Shown piece after piece: positions 16,466-24,114 of a DNA stretch of 50,812 bases. The position numbers and the translations under genes were made by a program. Source of the DNA: Bacteroidota bacterium (GTDB taxonomy: Bacteria > Bacteroidota > Ignavibacteria > Ignavibacteriales > Ignavibacteriaceae); NCBI GenBank assembly GCA_021824565.1, contig JAKAKL010000135.1, forward strand, positions 1 to 50,812. The letters are read 5' to 3'. The notes under the pieces are model-generated. The model had not been told where the DNA came from. It worked only from the letters and a program-made list of their open reading frames with translations, and ran no database searches. Each line of letters opens with the position of its first letter. The stretch's first letter is position 1.

Positions 16466-16543
16466 GCACCGCGATAAAAACGTTAAAAGTCATTCTTCTC
16501 CGCACAAAAGAAAAAACTTTTAACAAATTTTTATACGCGATGC
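16466..16543. terminator. Long imperfect inverted repeat between the YpdA gene and the redox operon
   Basis: The left arm (16466-16490, GCACCGCGATAAAAA then CGTTAAAAGT) pairs with the right arm (16517-16543, CTTTTAAC through ATACGCGATGC) around a 26-base loop. On the minus strand the structure ends in TTTTATTTTTTT, as expected of a terminator after the flavoprotein gene (stop at 16640). It could also act as a leader element for the downstream redox operon, whose start lies 33 bp beyond. Confidence 0.5.
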
Positions 16544-16639
16544 CTTCCAATAAGTTATAGGCAAATATAAATAGTATCTTTTTTAACTTTCAATACAGCC
16601 TTGTTATCGCTTTGATTTCTAACACATTAAAAAGTTCTA

Positions 16640-17608
16640 TTACTTTTTCTCAAATGAATCAAAAATATTTTTAGCATGGTAACGGGAATTTTCAATGAAC
16701 CACTTGCCGTTATCCATTCCGCCGCAGACAACTCCTGCCAGAAACAATCCGGGCACATTTGTTTCAAATGTATTCTCATCAAAGCAGGGAGTGCGCTGCT
16801 CATCGTTAAGAATTTGAACTCCGGCTTTCTCCAATAAATTAAAATCTGAGTGATATCCTGTCATGGCAAAAACAAAATCGTTTTTCAAAATAACATTCCC
16901 ATCCGGTGTCTTAATTTCAACTTCATCTTCTTTGATATTTATAATCTTTGAATTGAAATATGCTTTAATGCTTCCTTCTTTTATCCGGTTGTCAATATCA
17001 GGCTTAACCCAGTATTTAACATTGTCTTTAATTCTATCCTCGCGAATTACCATTGTAACATCCGAGCCGCGGCGGTAAGTTTCCAATGCAACATCAACTG
17101 CAGAATTTGCAGCGCCGACTACTATTACTTTTAGATATGCATACGGATGGGCTTCATCAAAATAATGTTTTACCTTGGAAAGATTCTCTCCGGGAACTTT
17201 TATATAATTGGGTTCATCGTAGAAACCAGTAGCGATAATTACTTTCCTGCTTGAATATTTTCTTTTATCTGAGATGATATGAAAAAATTCATTCTCCTTT
17301 TTTATATCAAGAACTTTTTCATAATTGTTAACACTTAAATTCCATGATTGTTTTACGCGGCGGAAATATTCAAGAGCTTCTCTTCGAGTCGGCTTATCGC
17401 CGTGAGATACAAATGGAACTTCGCCGATCTCCAATCTTTCCGATGTTGAAAAGAAAGTCATATTTGTCGGATAATGGAAAATAGAATTTACAAGGCAGCC
17501 TTTTTCAATTATTAAATGAGAATAGTTTCTTTTCACAGCCTCTATCCCGCATGTAATACCGATAGGTCCGGCGCCGATTATTACAACATCAAAAATATTT
17601 TCAGACAT
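16640..17608 (-). CDS. ypdA: YpdA-family FAD/NAD(P)-dependent oxidoreductase
   Basis: A 322-residue flavoprotein. The FAD Rossmann motif is DVVIIGAGPIGITCGIEA near the N-terminus, and the NAD(P) motif is VIVVGAANSAVDVALETYRR (about 160). The C-terminal GLFLAGVVCGGMDNGKWFIE is the FAD-contacting region of the YpdA (bacillithiol disulfide reductase) family. No CxxC redox pair of thioredoxin reductases is visible, as expected for YpdA. The likely role is reduction of a low-molecular-weight thiol disulfide in the cytoplasm. Upstream of the redox operon in transcription order, but separated by the inverted repeat. Confidence 0.88.
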   Translation of the reverse strand: MSENIFDVVIIGAGPIGITCGIEAVKRNYSHLIIEKGCLVNSIFHYPTNMTFFSTSERLEIGEVPFVSHGDKPTRREALEYFRRVKQSWNLSVNNYEKVLDIKKENEFFHIISDKRKYSSRKVIIATGFYDEPNYIKVPGENLSKVKHYFDEAHPYAYLKVIVVGAANSAVDVALETYRRGSDVTMVIREDRIKDNVKYWVKPDIDNRIKEGSIKAYFNSKIINIKEDEVEIKTPDGNVILKNDFVFAMTGYHSDFNLLEKAGVQILNDEQRTPCFDENTFETNVPGLFLAGVVCGGMDNGKWFIENSRYHAKNIFDSFEKK

Positions 17609-17762
17609 AAATTTCCTTAAGCTAAAAAATCATAAAGGAAATTTAATCAATTAGGCAAATAAGAAATTTGATCTGTGTTAAATGTGGCGGAGGAAAAGCT
17701 GAGTTATCAAAAATGTATCTTTAAAAAAAATCTTTAAGGAATAATTTCAATTAAGGAGCAGG

Positions 17763-17942
17763 TCAGGCGGATATTTTTGATTTCCTTATCGTTTTTTTTA
17801 AAACCTTTGAAACTAATCGACCTTTCAAAGTTTTCTCTATCTCTTTTGCTTTGGCAAATAGCAGCGAAAGGTCTCCATTGCATTCCTTTTCTATCTCTCG
17901 ACGATTTTTCCTTACTTCTTCTACGATTGGGTCTGTCCACAT
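17763..17942 (-). CDS. Short conserved hypothetical protein (59 residues)
   Basis: ATG at 17942 opens MWTDPIVEEVRKNRREIEKE, then CNGDLSLLFAKAKEIEKT and a basic tail (GRLVSKVLKKTIRKSKISA). The MWTDPIVEE-x-R-x-x-R opening is a recurrent start of short bacterial proteins often found beside antitoxin-like or mobile genes; I know no verified function. GGAG lies 9 bases upstream. It follows a 15-codon ORF with one base between stop and start. Codon pattern and the conserved opening make it more credible than the overlapping frames on either strand. Confidence 0.7.
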   Translation of the reverse strand: MWTDPIVEEVRKNRREIEKECNGDLSLLFAKAKEIEKTLKGRLVSKVLKKTIRKSKISA

Positions 17943-17943
17943 A

Positions 17944-17991
17944 TTATAGCTCCATTAGTTCTTCTGGTGTACATATTATTGGCGTTAACAT
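17944..17991 (-). CDS. 15-codon leader-like ORF
   Basis: ATG at 17991 is preceded by AAAGGA at seven bases and encodes MLTPIICTPEELMEL, ending in TAA one base before the ATG of the 59-residue gene. The good ribosome binding site and tight spacing suggest a translated leader or the residue of a truncated upstream partner. No similarity is recognised. Confidence 0.4.
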   Translation of the reverse strand: MLTPIICTPEELMEL

Positions 17992-18147
17992 TTTTATATC
18001 CTTTCTTTATTAATGCACTATGGTAAAATACTAAATGCCTAATATGAAGCAAACTGTACTTACTTATCTAGGAGATAGAGATGAAACCTTTTCAATACGA
18101 TGCCATCTCTACCGCCAACATCCAACCCCCAACAATACAACACCCAA

Positions 18148-18762
18148 TCACTGCACTCTGCTTGCGGCTTCGCTCCACGGACCTTCGCCCGCTGTGTTTA
18201 CAGCGCGCACCCGGTAAAAATACCTCACGCCTTTTTGAACATTGTCGTCCACAAAGGTTAACCTGGTCGTTGTTTTAAATAATTTCAGCTCGGGAACTAT
18301 ATTCGTCGTTGAAGCATCTGCGCCCGCGCCTTTATACCACTCGTACTGGTCAGCGTTAGAATCCGGCGTAGTCGAAACAATAAAACCCTGCCCGTCAATA
18401 TCATCCTGCAGCCTTACATGAAGCGCTTCGACCGGGCTTGTTCTTTTCGATCTCGGCTTGCGGAGCCGAATCCCGTATGCGTTGAGCTGCACCGCGTCGC
18501 TTTTATGATATGCGATCGCCGAGTTCTCCATATCGTCTGCAAACTTTCCCGAAGCCGCCAGCGCTCTCCTCGCATTTACTTGCACTATTGATAATGTTTC
18601 CTTCGCTTCGTCTATTGCTTTGGAAGAATTTTCTAAAATTGTTATCTGCGCCTGCACCGTTTCCGGCGTTTCATCCGGCTTCGTCCATTTTTCCGGATTT
18701 TTTAACATCCCGTTAAGTAAATCTTTTAAGCGGAATATTGCGTCTGAGAGGTATTTCACCAT
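18148..18762 (-). CDS. Fibronectin type III domain protein, no signal peptide
   Basis: A 204-residue protein. Residues 1-100 are helical (KYLSDAIFRLKDLLNGMLKN, then QAQITILENSSKAIDEAKET). Residues about 108-204 form an FN3-like domain ending FVDDNVQKGVRYFYRVRAVN and TAGEGPWSEAASRVQ, the classic G-strand signature. No export signal is present. Its coding sequence is clearly richer in G+C than the AT-rich flank on its upstream side, suggesting a different history. It lies just downstream of the AT-rich 21-bp array. Function unknown. Confidence 0.8.
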   Translation of the reverse strand: MVKYLSDAIFRLKDLLNGMLKNPEKWTKPDETPETVQAQITILENSSKAIDEAKETLSIVQVNARRALAASGKFADDMENSAIAYHKSDAVQLNAYGIRLRKPRSKRTSPVEALHVRLQDDIDGQGFIVSTTPDSNADQYEWYKGAGADASTTNIVPELKLFKTTTRLTFVDDNVQKGVRYFYRVRAVNTAGEGPWSEAASRVQ

Positions 18763-18892
18763 TTATCTATCCTCTTCCTTTCTTTTTGTATGTTGTAATT
18801 TTTGTTGTTTAAGTAATTAGTCTTAGCATGTCAATATTTTCACATAGACTATTGTCCATGCTGCTGTTAATTTGTCTAAATTTTCATCAAAC

Positions 18893-19417
18893 AAGCATAT
18901 TTTTATCTAAAATATCCATATTTATAATATTTATTTAGATATTATTATTATCTATTTATGAATTAATATTATCTTTTTGAATAATATTATTATCTATTTG
19001 CAAATTGATAATATCTTTTTGAATAATAATATTATCTTCTTCCATATTTATAATATCTTTTTAAATAATGATATTATAAATTCTTCTAATAATATTTTTT
19101 ATTCGCAAATTCATAATATCTATACGGAAATGGTTATTATATATAGGCATATTTTAATTATTCATTCGCCTATTTTAATTAACTATTTTATAATAATTAT
19201 TATCTTTAGTCGAATTAATAATATGTTTTCGCAAATAGACATTATCTTTTCCGGGATTAATAATATCTTTCTAAGAATTTATATTATCTATTCCGGCATG
19301 TGTAATAATATTATTTACGCCGGAAGTTATTATAAATATGATCGACTTATTTTTTCCGGCTCAATTTATCAAAGAACAAGAATTTTTATTTCATCTTTGC
19401 AAATCGAATCTTAGCAC
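18893..19417. repeat. AT-rich degenerate 21-bp-period array (about 25 units)
   Basis: Cutting from 18893 in steps of 21 gives units that align without indels to about 19396, with weaker units at both ends. The commonest pattern is TCN-NNN-ATT-NAT then AATATCTTT; examples start at 18998, 19040, 19208 and 19250. Units differ from one another at many positions yet register is kept. Several units contain dyads such as AATAATATTATT. The 21-bp period equals about two B-DNA turns. The long open frame across the array follows from 21 being a multiple of 3; I regard it as non-coding. Confidence 0.85.
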
Positions 19418-19509
19418 ATCAAATCTGTTTCTTCTAAGCCTGAAACGTCAAATCAAAATTTTCAAATAAATAGGAAACACTAAATAATTTTTGGGAAGGT
19501 CCCGCTATT

Positions 19510-19558
19510 AAGAATTAATTGCCCCTGTATAAAGATCTCCGCTTTGCAATTAATTCTT
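19510..19558. repeat. 13-bp perfect inverted repeat, 23-base loop
   Basis: AAGAATTAATTGC at 19510-19522 and its complement GCAATTAATTCTT at 19546-19558 form a strong hairpin. It is the only structure I see in 19418-19740, a stretch with no convincing gene. It may be a terminator, a small RNA stem or the trace of a lost element. Confidence 0.6.
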
Positions 19559-19741
19559 TAAGTCAGTCGAATTTATTTTTGCAGTTTGTAATTATAAGAT
19601 GAACTCTCATTAAAAAACTCCTTTGCGCGATATAGTTTTAAGTTCAGCAAAAAGACTAATTATATTAATTTTTAAAATCAATCAAATTCTTTAAGAGATT
19701 TTTCACAAAATATTTTGATCGAAGGTAAATGAGAAAATGAA

Positions 19742-19770
19742 AAAAGCGGCATTATGAGAATGCCGCTTTT
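19742..19770 (-). terminator. Rho-independent terminator of the gene at 19780
   Basis: AAAAGCGGCATT (19742-19753), a five-base loop, and AATGCCGCTTTT (19759-19770) form a perfect 12-bp stem ten bases beyond the stop of the minus-strand gene. Its A and T ends make it bidirectional in principle. Confidence 0.85.
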
Positions 19771-19779
19771 AAATAAACT

Positions 19780-20202
19780 CTAAGGAATTATTTCGATCAA
19801 GGCGCTTGCCACCGTTTCGCTTTGATCATTCAAGAGGAATACCCTGTAAAACCCGGGCTCGGCAAATTTAAGATCGCTGTCTTCATTTTTAGAAAAGAAT
19901 ACGTACTTCATATCCGGTTCAATCGTATAATTGAACTTTTTGTAGTACTCGAATTTGTGAGTGTCGGGGTTATACTTATCAAACTGAATATAGCAGTCTT
20001 TTAATCCAAGCGCGTGGCTTGACTTGACCATAACAGTAAGATATCCTGTTGTGAATCTATCGCTGATATTGACCTCTCCGTATTGGTCATCGTACCTTTC
20101 ACAGAAATACATGACCGGAGAACTTTGTGCAAGTGTAATTGTCTTCATTCCCGAAATTATTAGAATGAACAATAACACCGAAACGATCCTGAAGCTTTTC
20201 AT
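19780..20202 (-). CDS. Small secreted protein of unknown function
   Basis: A 140-residue exported protein. The start is ATG 20202, preceded by AAGGAGTAAAT; a longer frame upstream lacks a ribosome binding site. The signal peptide is SFRIVSVLLFILIISGM with cleavage near TLAQ. The mature part looks all-beta (FTTGYLTVMVKSSHALGLKD, then PGFYRVFLLNDQSETVASAL), like a small Ig-like or PilZ-unrelated sandwich. No lipobox or T9SS sorting domain. It has its own terminator and is probably a single-gene unit. Confidence 0.75.
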   Translation of the reverse strand: MKSFRIVSVLLFILIISGMKTITLAQSSPVMYFCERYDDQYGEVNISDRFTTGYLTVMVKSSHALGLKDCYIQFDKYNPDTHKFEYYKKFNYTIEPDMKYVFFSKNEDSDLKFAEPGFYRVFLLNDQSETVASALIEIIP

Positions 20203-20379
20203 ATTTACTCCTTTATAATTGTTTATATAAAAGTATAGGACAATTTTGTACAAGAATTTATAAACTCAAATATTAATTTTCAATAGCAGAGAGAAAAATA
20301 TTTTTCCGCATATTTTTTCCTGGAAAAAATTGTTTAAAGATAAAATTATACTTAATTTTTCACCGTCGATTAAAAACCA

Positions 20380-20583
20380 ATGAACTCACAAGATCATAAA
20401 GAAAATATTATTTGCAACTGGTGCGGACAGCCGGGCTGGATAATCTGGGTGCATGGTCACGGTCAATGCTCCGTTTGCGGTATCAATGTAGATGAATGCT
20501 GCCGCGGCGAACAGTGTGAGATTCATTTAAAAGAGGAAACGCCGGATAAAAACACCACAAAAAAAATTAAAGATGATAAATAA
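20380..20583 (+). CDS. Cys-rich zinc-binding-like small protein
   Basis: A 67-residue protein with cysteines in knuckle pairs: IICNWCGQPGW (C-x2-C), GQCSVCGINV (C-x2-C) and ECCRGEQC. Two His (HGHG) lie between them. The spacing suggests one or two structural zinc sites; the fold resembles rubredoxin-like ribbons, but I recognise no named family. The last 11 bases overlap the start of the HAD gene, so the two are probably translated from one mRNA and may work together. Confidence 0.72.
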   Translation: MNSQDHKENIICNWCGQPGWIIWVHGHGQCSVCGINVDECCRGEQCEIHLKEETPDKNTTKKIKDDK

Positions 20584-21226
20584 TATTACATTCGATCTTG
20601 ACGGAACTTTGGTCGATTCCTTCAAAACAATTTACAAGACTACCGTAAGATCGCTGGAGTATCTTAATATTTTCAGCGAAGTGGATGAGAATGAATTTTA
20701 CAAGCTTATCGGCTATCATTTCATCGACATATTTAAGCGGCTTCATATTCCGGTTAATGATTTTAATGAATTTATTTCCGTCTATAAAAAATTTTATTTC
20801 GATTACATAGATGATTCCGTCATTTTTAACGGTCTTATCGGCGTCCTCGAAAGTTTAAAGGAAAAGAATATTTATGTTTCCCTGCTGACAACCAAGGCGC
20901 AGGATCAGGCGGATAAGATAATCGACCATTTCAATCTCAGGAAATATTTTTCAGTTGTTATGGGAAGAAGGAACGGCGTTGCAGATAAGCCCGCCGCCGA
21001 GCCTCTGCTGATCATATCAAATCAACTAAACGTAAGCCCCGGGAATATTCTGATGGCGGGAGACACTGAATTAGATATCCGCTGCGGTAAAAATGCCGGC
21101 GCTAAAACATGCGGCTGCTTCTACGGCTACCGTTCTAAAATTATTCTGCAGGAAGAAAACCCGGACTATTTAATCGGCTCAATCGAAGAGATAATGAAAA
21201 TAGTCGGCGAAGAAAATAACTATTAG
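20573..21226 (+). CDS. HAD-superfamily hydrolase (phosphoglycolate phosphatase-like)
   Basis: A 217-residue HAD phosphatase. Motif I is NITFDLDGTLVDS (nucleophile Asp8, Asp10), motif II VSLLTTKAQ, motif III lysine in GVADKPAAEP, and motif IV ILMAGDTELDIRCGKNAG. A helical cap of about 70 residues follows motif I, as in the Gph/PGMB group. It removes phosphate from a small metabolite, which cannot be identified from sequence. It starts inside the Cys-rich gene (11-bp overlap) and converges on HemW with 5 bp between stops. Confidence 0.9.
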   Translation: MINNITFDLDGTLVDSFKTIYKTTVRSLEYLNIFSEVDENEFYKLIGYHFIDIFKRLHIPVNDFNEFISVYKKFYFDYIDDSVIFNGLIGVLESLKEKNIYVSLLTTKAQDQADKIIDHFNLRKYFSVVMGRRNGVADKPAAEPLLIISNQLNVSPGNILMAGDTELDIRCGKNAGAKTCGCFYGYRSKIILQEENPDYLIGSIEEIMKIVGEENNY

Positions 21227-21231
21227 ATTAT

Positions 21232-22362
21232 TTAAAGAAGCTTCGCTAAAATTTCATCGCAGATCGCATAACCCTTTTTAGTAAGTTCGATATAATCATC
21301 TTCGAGCTTGACATATTTTTCATCCACAAGATTCTGAAAAATATTTTTATTCTTCACAAGCCAACCCTCGCCGAATTTTTTTTGAAATTCTTTTACATCA
21401 ATACCCTTGCTCCTCAAAGCGAGCATTACATATTCGTCAAGCTTTTGTTCGCCGGTTATTACTTCATGATTTGCTTCGGCATTATTATTTTCTTCAATCG
21501 CATTTATATAATGTTTCAGGCTTGAAAAATTCCACCATCTCTTTTTGTTAAAAAAAGAATGTGCAGACGGACCGAAGCCAAGATAATTTTTATATCTCCA
21601 GTAAGCATTGTTATGACGGCATTCAAAGCCGGGCAGAGCGAAATTGGAAACTTCATACTGCATAAACCCGGATGATGTTAGATAATCAATAGTCATTTCA
21701 TAAAGATCGGCATCGTGATCATCATCCTGCAATTTTATTTTGCCGTCGATGACCATTTTATTTAAAATAGTGCCGCGCTCTAATATCAAGCTGTAAGCAG
21801 ATATATGCTGAAGCGGAAGCGTTACGGCTGTTTCAAGGTTTTGCTTCCACATATCTTTTGTTTGTTTTGGAAGATTAAAGATCAGATCAATATTAATATT
21901 ATTAAAGCCTGATTCTTTTGCGTCGTAAACTGTTTGAACGGCGGTTTGTTTATCATGGATCCTCGTTAAAAATTTCAGCTCATCTTCATGAAACGATTGC
22001 ACCCCGATGCTGATCCTGTTGATTCCGATCTGCCTGAACGATTCCAATTTTTTTCTATTAACTGTTCCGGGGTTAGTCTCCAGGGTTATCTCAACATCTT
22101 CACTTACGGCGAAGTTATTCTTCAAGCAGTGAATTATTTGATCGATATAATCCGGCTGCATTAAAGAAGGCGTACCTCCGCCGAAAAAGATCGAAGTGAA
22201 ATTTCTACCCTTAGAATATTTCTGCGAATAAAAATTAATTTCTTTTTTCAGCGACACAAGAAAAGCCGAAACATTATCGGAAGTAATTATAGAATAAAAA
22301 TCACAATAAATACATTTATGATCGCAAAAAGGAATATGAATATAAAGCGCGGCGTCTTCCAT
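21232..22362 (-). CDS. hemW: Radical SAM haem chaperone HemW
   Basis: A 376-residue radical SAM protein. The cluster motif CxxxCxxC is at HIPFCDHKCIYCDFYS (Cys13, 17, 20). FGGGTPSLMQP and ETNPGTVN are the SAM-binding segments, and RISIGVQSFHEDELKFLTRI is highly conserved. The N-terminal extension and fourth cysteine of true oxygen-independent coproporphyrinogen oxidase (HemN) are missing, and length fits HemW, which transfers haem to target proteins. It converges on the HAD gene and lies 27 bp after the amidase start... on the same strand as the amidase gene, downstream of it is not coupled. Confidence 0.9.
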   Translation of the reverse strand: MEDAALYIHIPFCDHKCIYCDFYSIITSDNVSAFLVSLKKEINFYSQKYSKGRNFTSIFFGGGTPSLMQPDYIDQIIHCLKNNFAVSEDVEITLETNPGTVNRKKLESFRQIGINRISIGVQSFHEDELKFLTRIHDKQTAVQTVYDAKESGFNNINIDLIFNLPKQTKDMWKQNLETAVTLPLQHISAYSLILERGTILNKMVIDGKIKLQDDDHDADLYEMTIDYLTSSGFMQYEVSNFALPGFECRHNNAYWRYKNYLGFGPSAHSFFNKKRWWNFSSLKHYINAIEENNNAEANHEVITGEQKLDEYVMLALRSKGIDVKEFQKKFGEGWLVKNKNIFQNLVDEKYVKLEDDYIELTKKGYAICDEILAKLL

Positions 22363-22389
22363 GACTTAATTTTCGCTTTAATTGCTCAA

Positions 22390-24078
22390 TTAAAAACCTG
22401 CGCTGAACATCGGCGGATGCTTCAACTGGTAGCCCGTGGCGTCCTGGTAAGCTTTTGCTACTTCAAGAATTTTTCCTTCATCGAACAATCTTCCTACAAA
22501 AGTTATACTCGTAGGATGATTGCCGTTTAAAAAGCCATTTGGAACGACAACGAGCGGATGCCCGGTTAGATTAGTTACAAGAGAATTGTCGCCTTCGTCA
22601 GACGGCGCGAGGTAAAGATCAATTTTATTATCGTCAAACATTTTTTCCATCTGCTGAATGAGCAGATATCTAACGCGGTTGGCATTTACATATTCTACCG
22701 CCGGAATAAAGCGCGATGCGCGGAAAATATTCGGCCAGTTATCCTTTCCTTGACGCGCAAGCAAATCAACTTTGCCGTTTCTTGTAATGACATCAAACGC
22801 CGCGCCTGCTTCTGCATCGAGTATAAATGAAATATCGTTTACCGGAAGATCAGGCAGTTTAATCGGAATTAATTTTGCGCCGAGCTTTTTCATTTCTTCT
22901 ATGGTTAATGAATCGTTTGTTTTAAATGCGTACTTATGATTAAAATCGCCGGCTAAATAACCAATCCTTAATCCTTTCAAATTAATCTTAGGAGTATAAT
23001 TGAAAGGATAATTATATAAAGTTTGATCTAATCCATCGGGACCGTAAATGGCTTTGAAAACAAAAGCGCAGTCTTCAACGTTGCGGCAGATAGGACCAAT
23101 CTTATCCATTGACCAGCTAAGCGACATTGCACCGTAGCGACTGACTCTGCCGTAAGTCGGTCGCAAACCCGAAACACCGCATCTCGTAGAAGGCGAAACA
23201 ATCGAGCCCCAGGTTTCAGTGCCGATTGCAAAAGGAACAAGCCCCGCGGAAACAGCCGCAGCAGAGCCCGCCGACGATCCGCTTGAGCCTTGAGTTGTAT
23301 CCCACGGATTTCTTGTCAGCCCGCCGAACCAAACATCATCCATCGCCAATTCTCCCATTGAAAGCTTTGCGATTAAAACTGCGCCTGCGTCTTCAAGTCT
23401 TTTAATCACTGTTGAAGTAGTATTTATTTCCTGATCTTTATACGGCGCCGCGCCCCACGTAGTTTTATAACCCTTCAGCGCCAATAAATCTTTCACGCCG
23501 AAAGGAATTCCCATAAGCGGACTTTTGTATTTTCCGGCGGCAATTTCTTCGTCGGCTTTCTTAGCCTGCTTCATTGCAAGGTCTTCAGTAAAAGTAATTA
23601 CACAGTGAAGTTCCGGTCCATACTTTTTAAGTCTGTCCAAAAAGAATTTTGTTAGTTGTACCGAAGAAATTTTTCTTGTTCTCAGCAAATAACCAAGCTG
23701 TCCGATTGAATAATACGCAAGGTCATTCATATTCTTCGGCATTATAGTTTTAGAATAATCACTGAATCTAACAGGCAATTGTTTCGTGCTGAATTTTATT
23801 CCTTCCGGGATAGGATTAAAAATTATAGCCGGCGGGACGCTGTTTGCAAGATCTATTTTTCTAATGTTCTGATAGCTTTCCAATCTCTGGTTCAGAAGAT
23901 CGATCATCGAATCCTGCTGCGCTTCTGAAAAATTAATTCCGAATATTTTTTCTGCGTTGGTTATTACTTCATTATTTATAGTTTTATCGCCGGTCTTCGA
24001 CACGATTACCGCGCCAATTAAAAAAGATGAAAGAGCGACAAGAATTAACCTTATATTTTGTACAAAATATTTTTTCAT
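22390..24078 (-). CDS. Amidase-signature-family enzyme, exported or membrane-anchored
   Basis: A 562-residue amidase. The Ser-cisSer-Lys triad is intact: Lys196 in GIPFGVKDLLALKG, cis-Ser about 268 in GSSGSSAGSAAAV and nucleophile Ser292 in GTETWGSIVSP. The N-terminus KKYFVQNIRLILVALSSFLI plus GAVIVSK is a signal anchor or signal peptide, and residues 35-110 are an extension absent from GatA. It should hydrolyse an amide outside the cytoplasm; the substrate is unknown. GatA is excluded by the signal sequence and lack of gatB/gatC neighbours. It follows the golvesin-domain gene by 36 bp and may share its transcript. Confidence 0.9.
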   Translation of the reverse strand: MKKYFVQNIRLILVALSSFLIGAVIVSKTGDKTINNEVITNAEKIFGINFSEAQQDSMIDLLNQRLESYQNIRKIDLANSVPPAIIFNPIPEGIKFSTKQLPVRFSDYSKTIMPKNMNDLAYYSIGQLGYLLRTRKISSVQLTKFFLDRLKKYGPELHCVITFTEDLAMKQAKKADEEIAAGKYKSPLMGIPFGVKDLLALKGYKTTWGAAPYKDQEINTTSTVIKRLEDAGAVLIAKLSMGELAMDDVWFGGLTRNPWDTTQGSSGSSAGSAAAVSAGLVPFAIGTETWGSIVSPSTRCGVSGLRPTYGRVSRYGAMSLSWSMDKIGPICRNVEDCAFVFKAIYGPDGLDQTLYNYPFNYTPKINLKGLRIGYLAGDFNHKYAFKTNDSLTIEEMKKLGAKLIPIKLPDLPVNDISFILDAEAGAAFDVITRNGKVDLLARQGKDNWPNIFRASRFIPAVEYVNANRVRYLLIQQMEKMFDDNKIDLYLAPSDEGDNSLVTNLTGHPLVVVPNGFLNGNHPTSITFVGRLFDEGKILEVAKAYQDATGYQLKHPPMFSAGF

Positions 24079-24114
24079 ATTAGCTCCTTAAAGTTTTATT
24101 TAAACCAATAAATT

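Noticed and set aside
17734-17940. 68-codon minus-strand frame rich in Arg and Lys
   Set aside because: It overlaps the 59-residue MWTDPIVEE-type gene in another frame, which has the better start, ribosome binding site and recognisable opening.
18977-19414. A 145-codon open frame through the AT-rich array
   Set aside because: The 21-bp period is a multiple of three, so an open unit keeps the whole array open. It starts with TTG, has no ribosome binding site, and its translation is an Ile/Asn repeat.
22390-24078. GatA subunit of the tRNA amidotransferase
   Set aside because: The protein has a signal anchor and an extra N-terminal region, and no gatB or gatC is adjacent.
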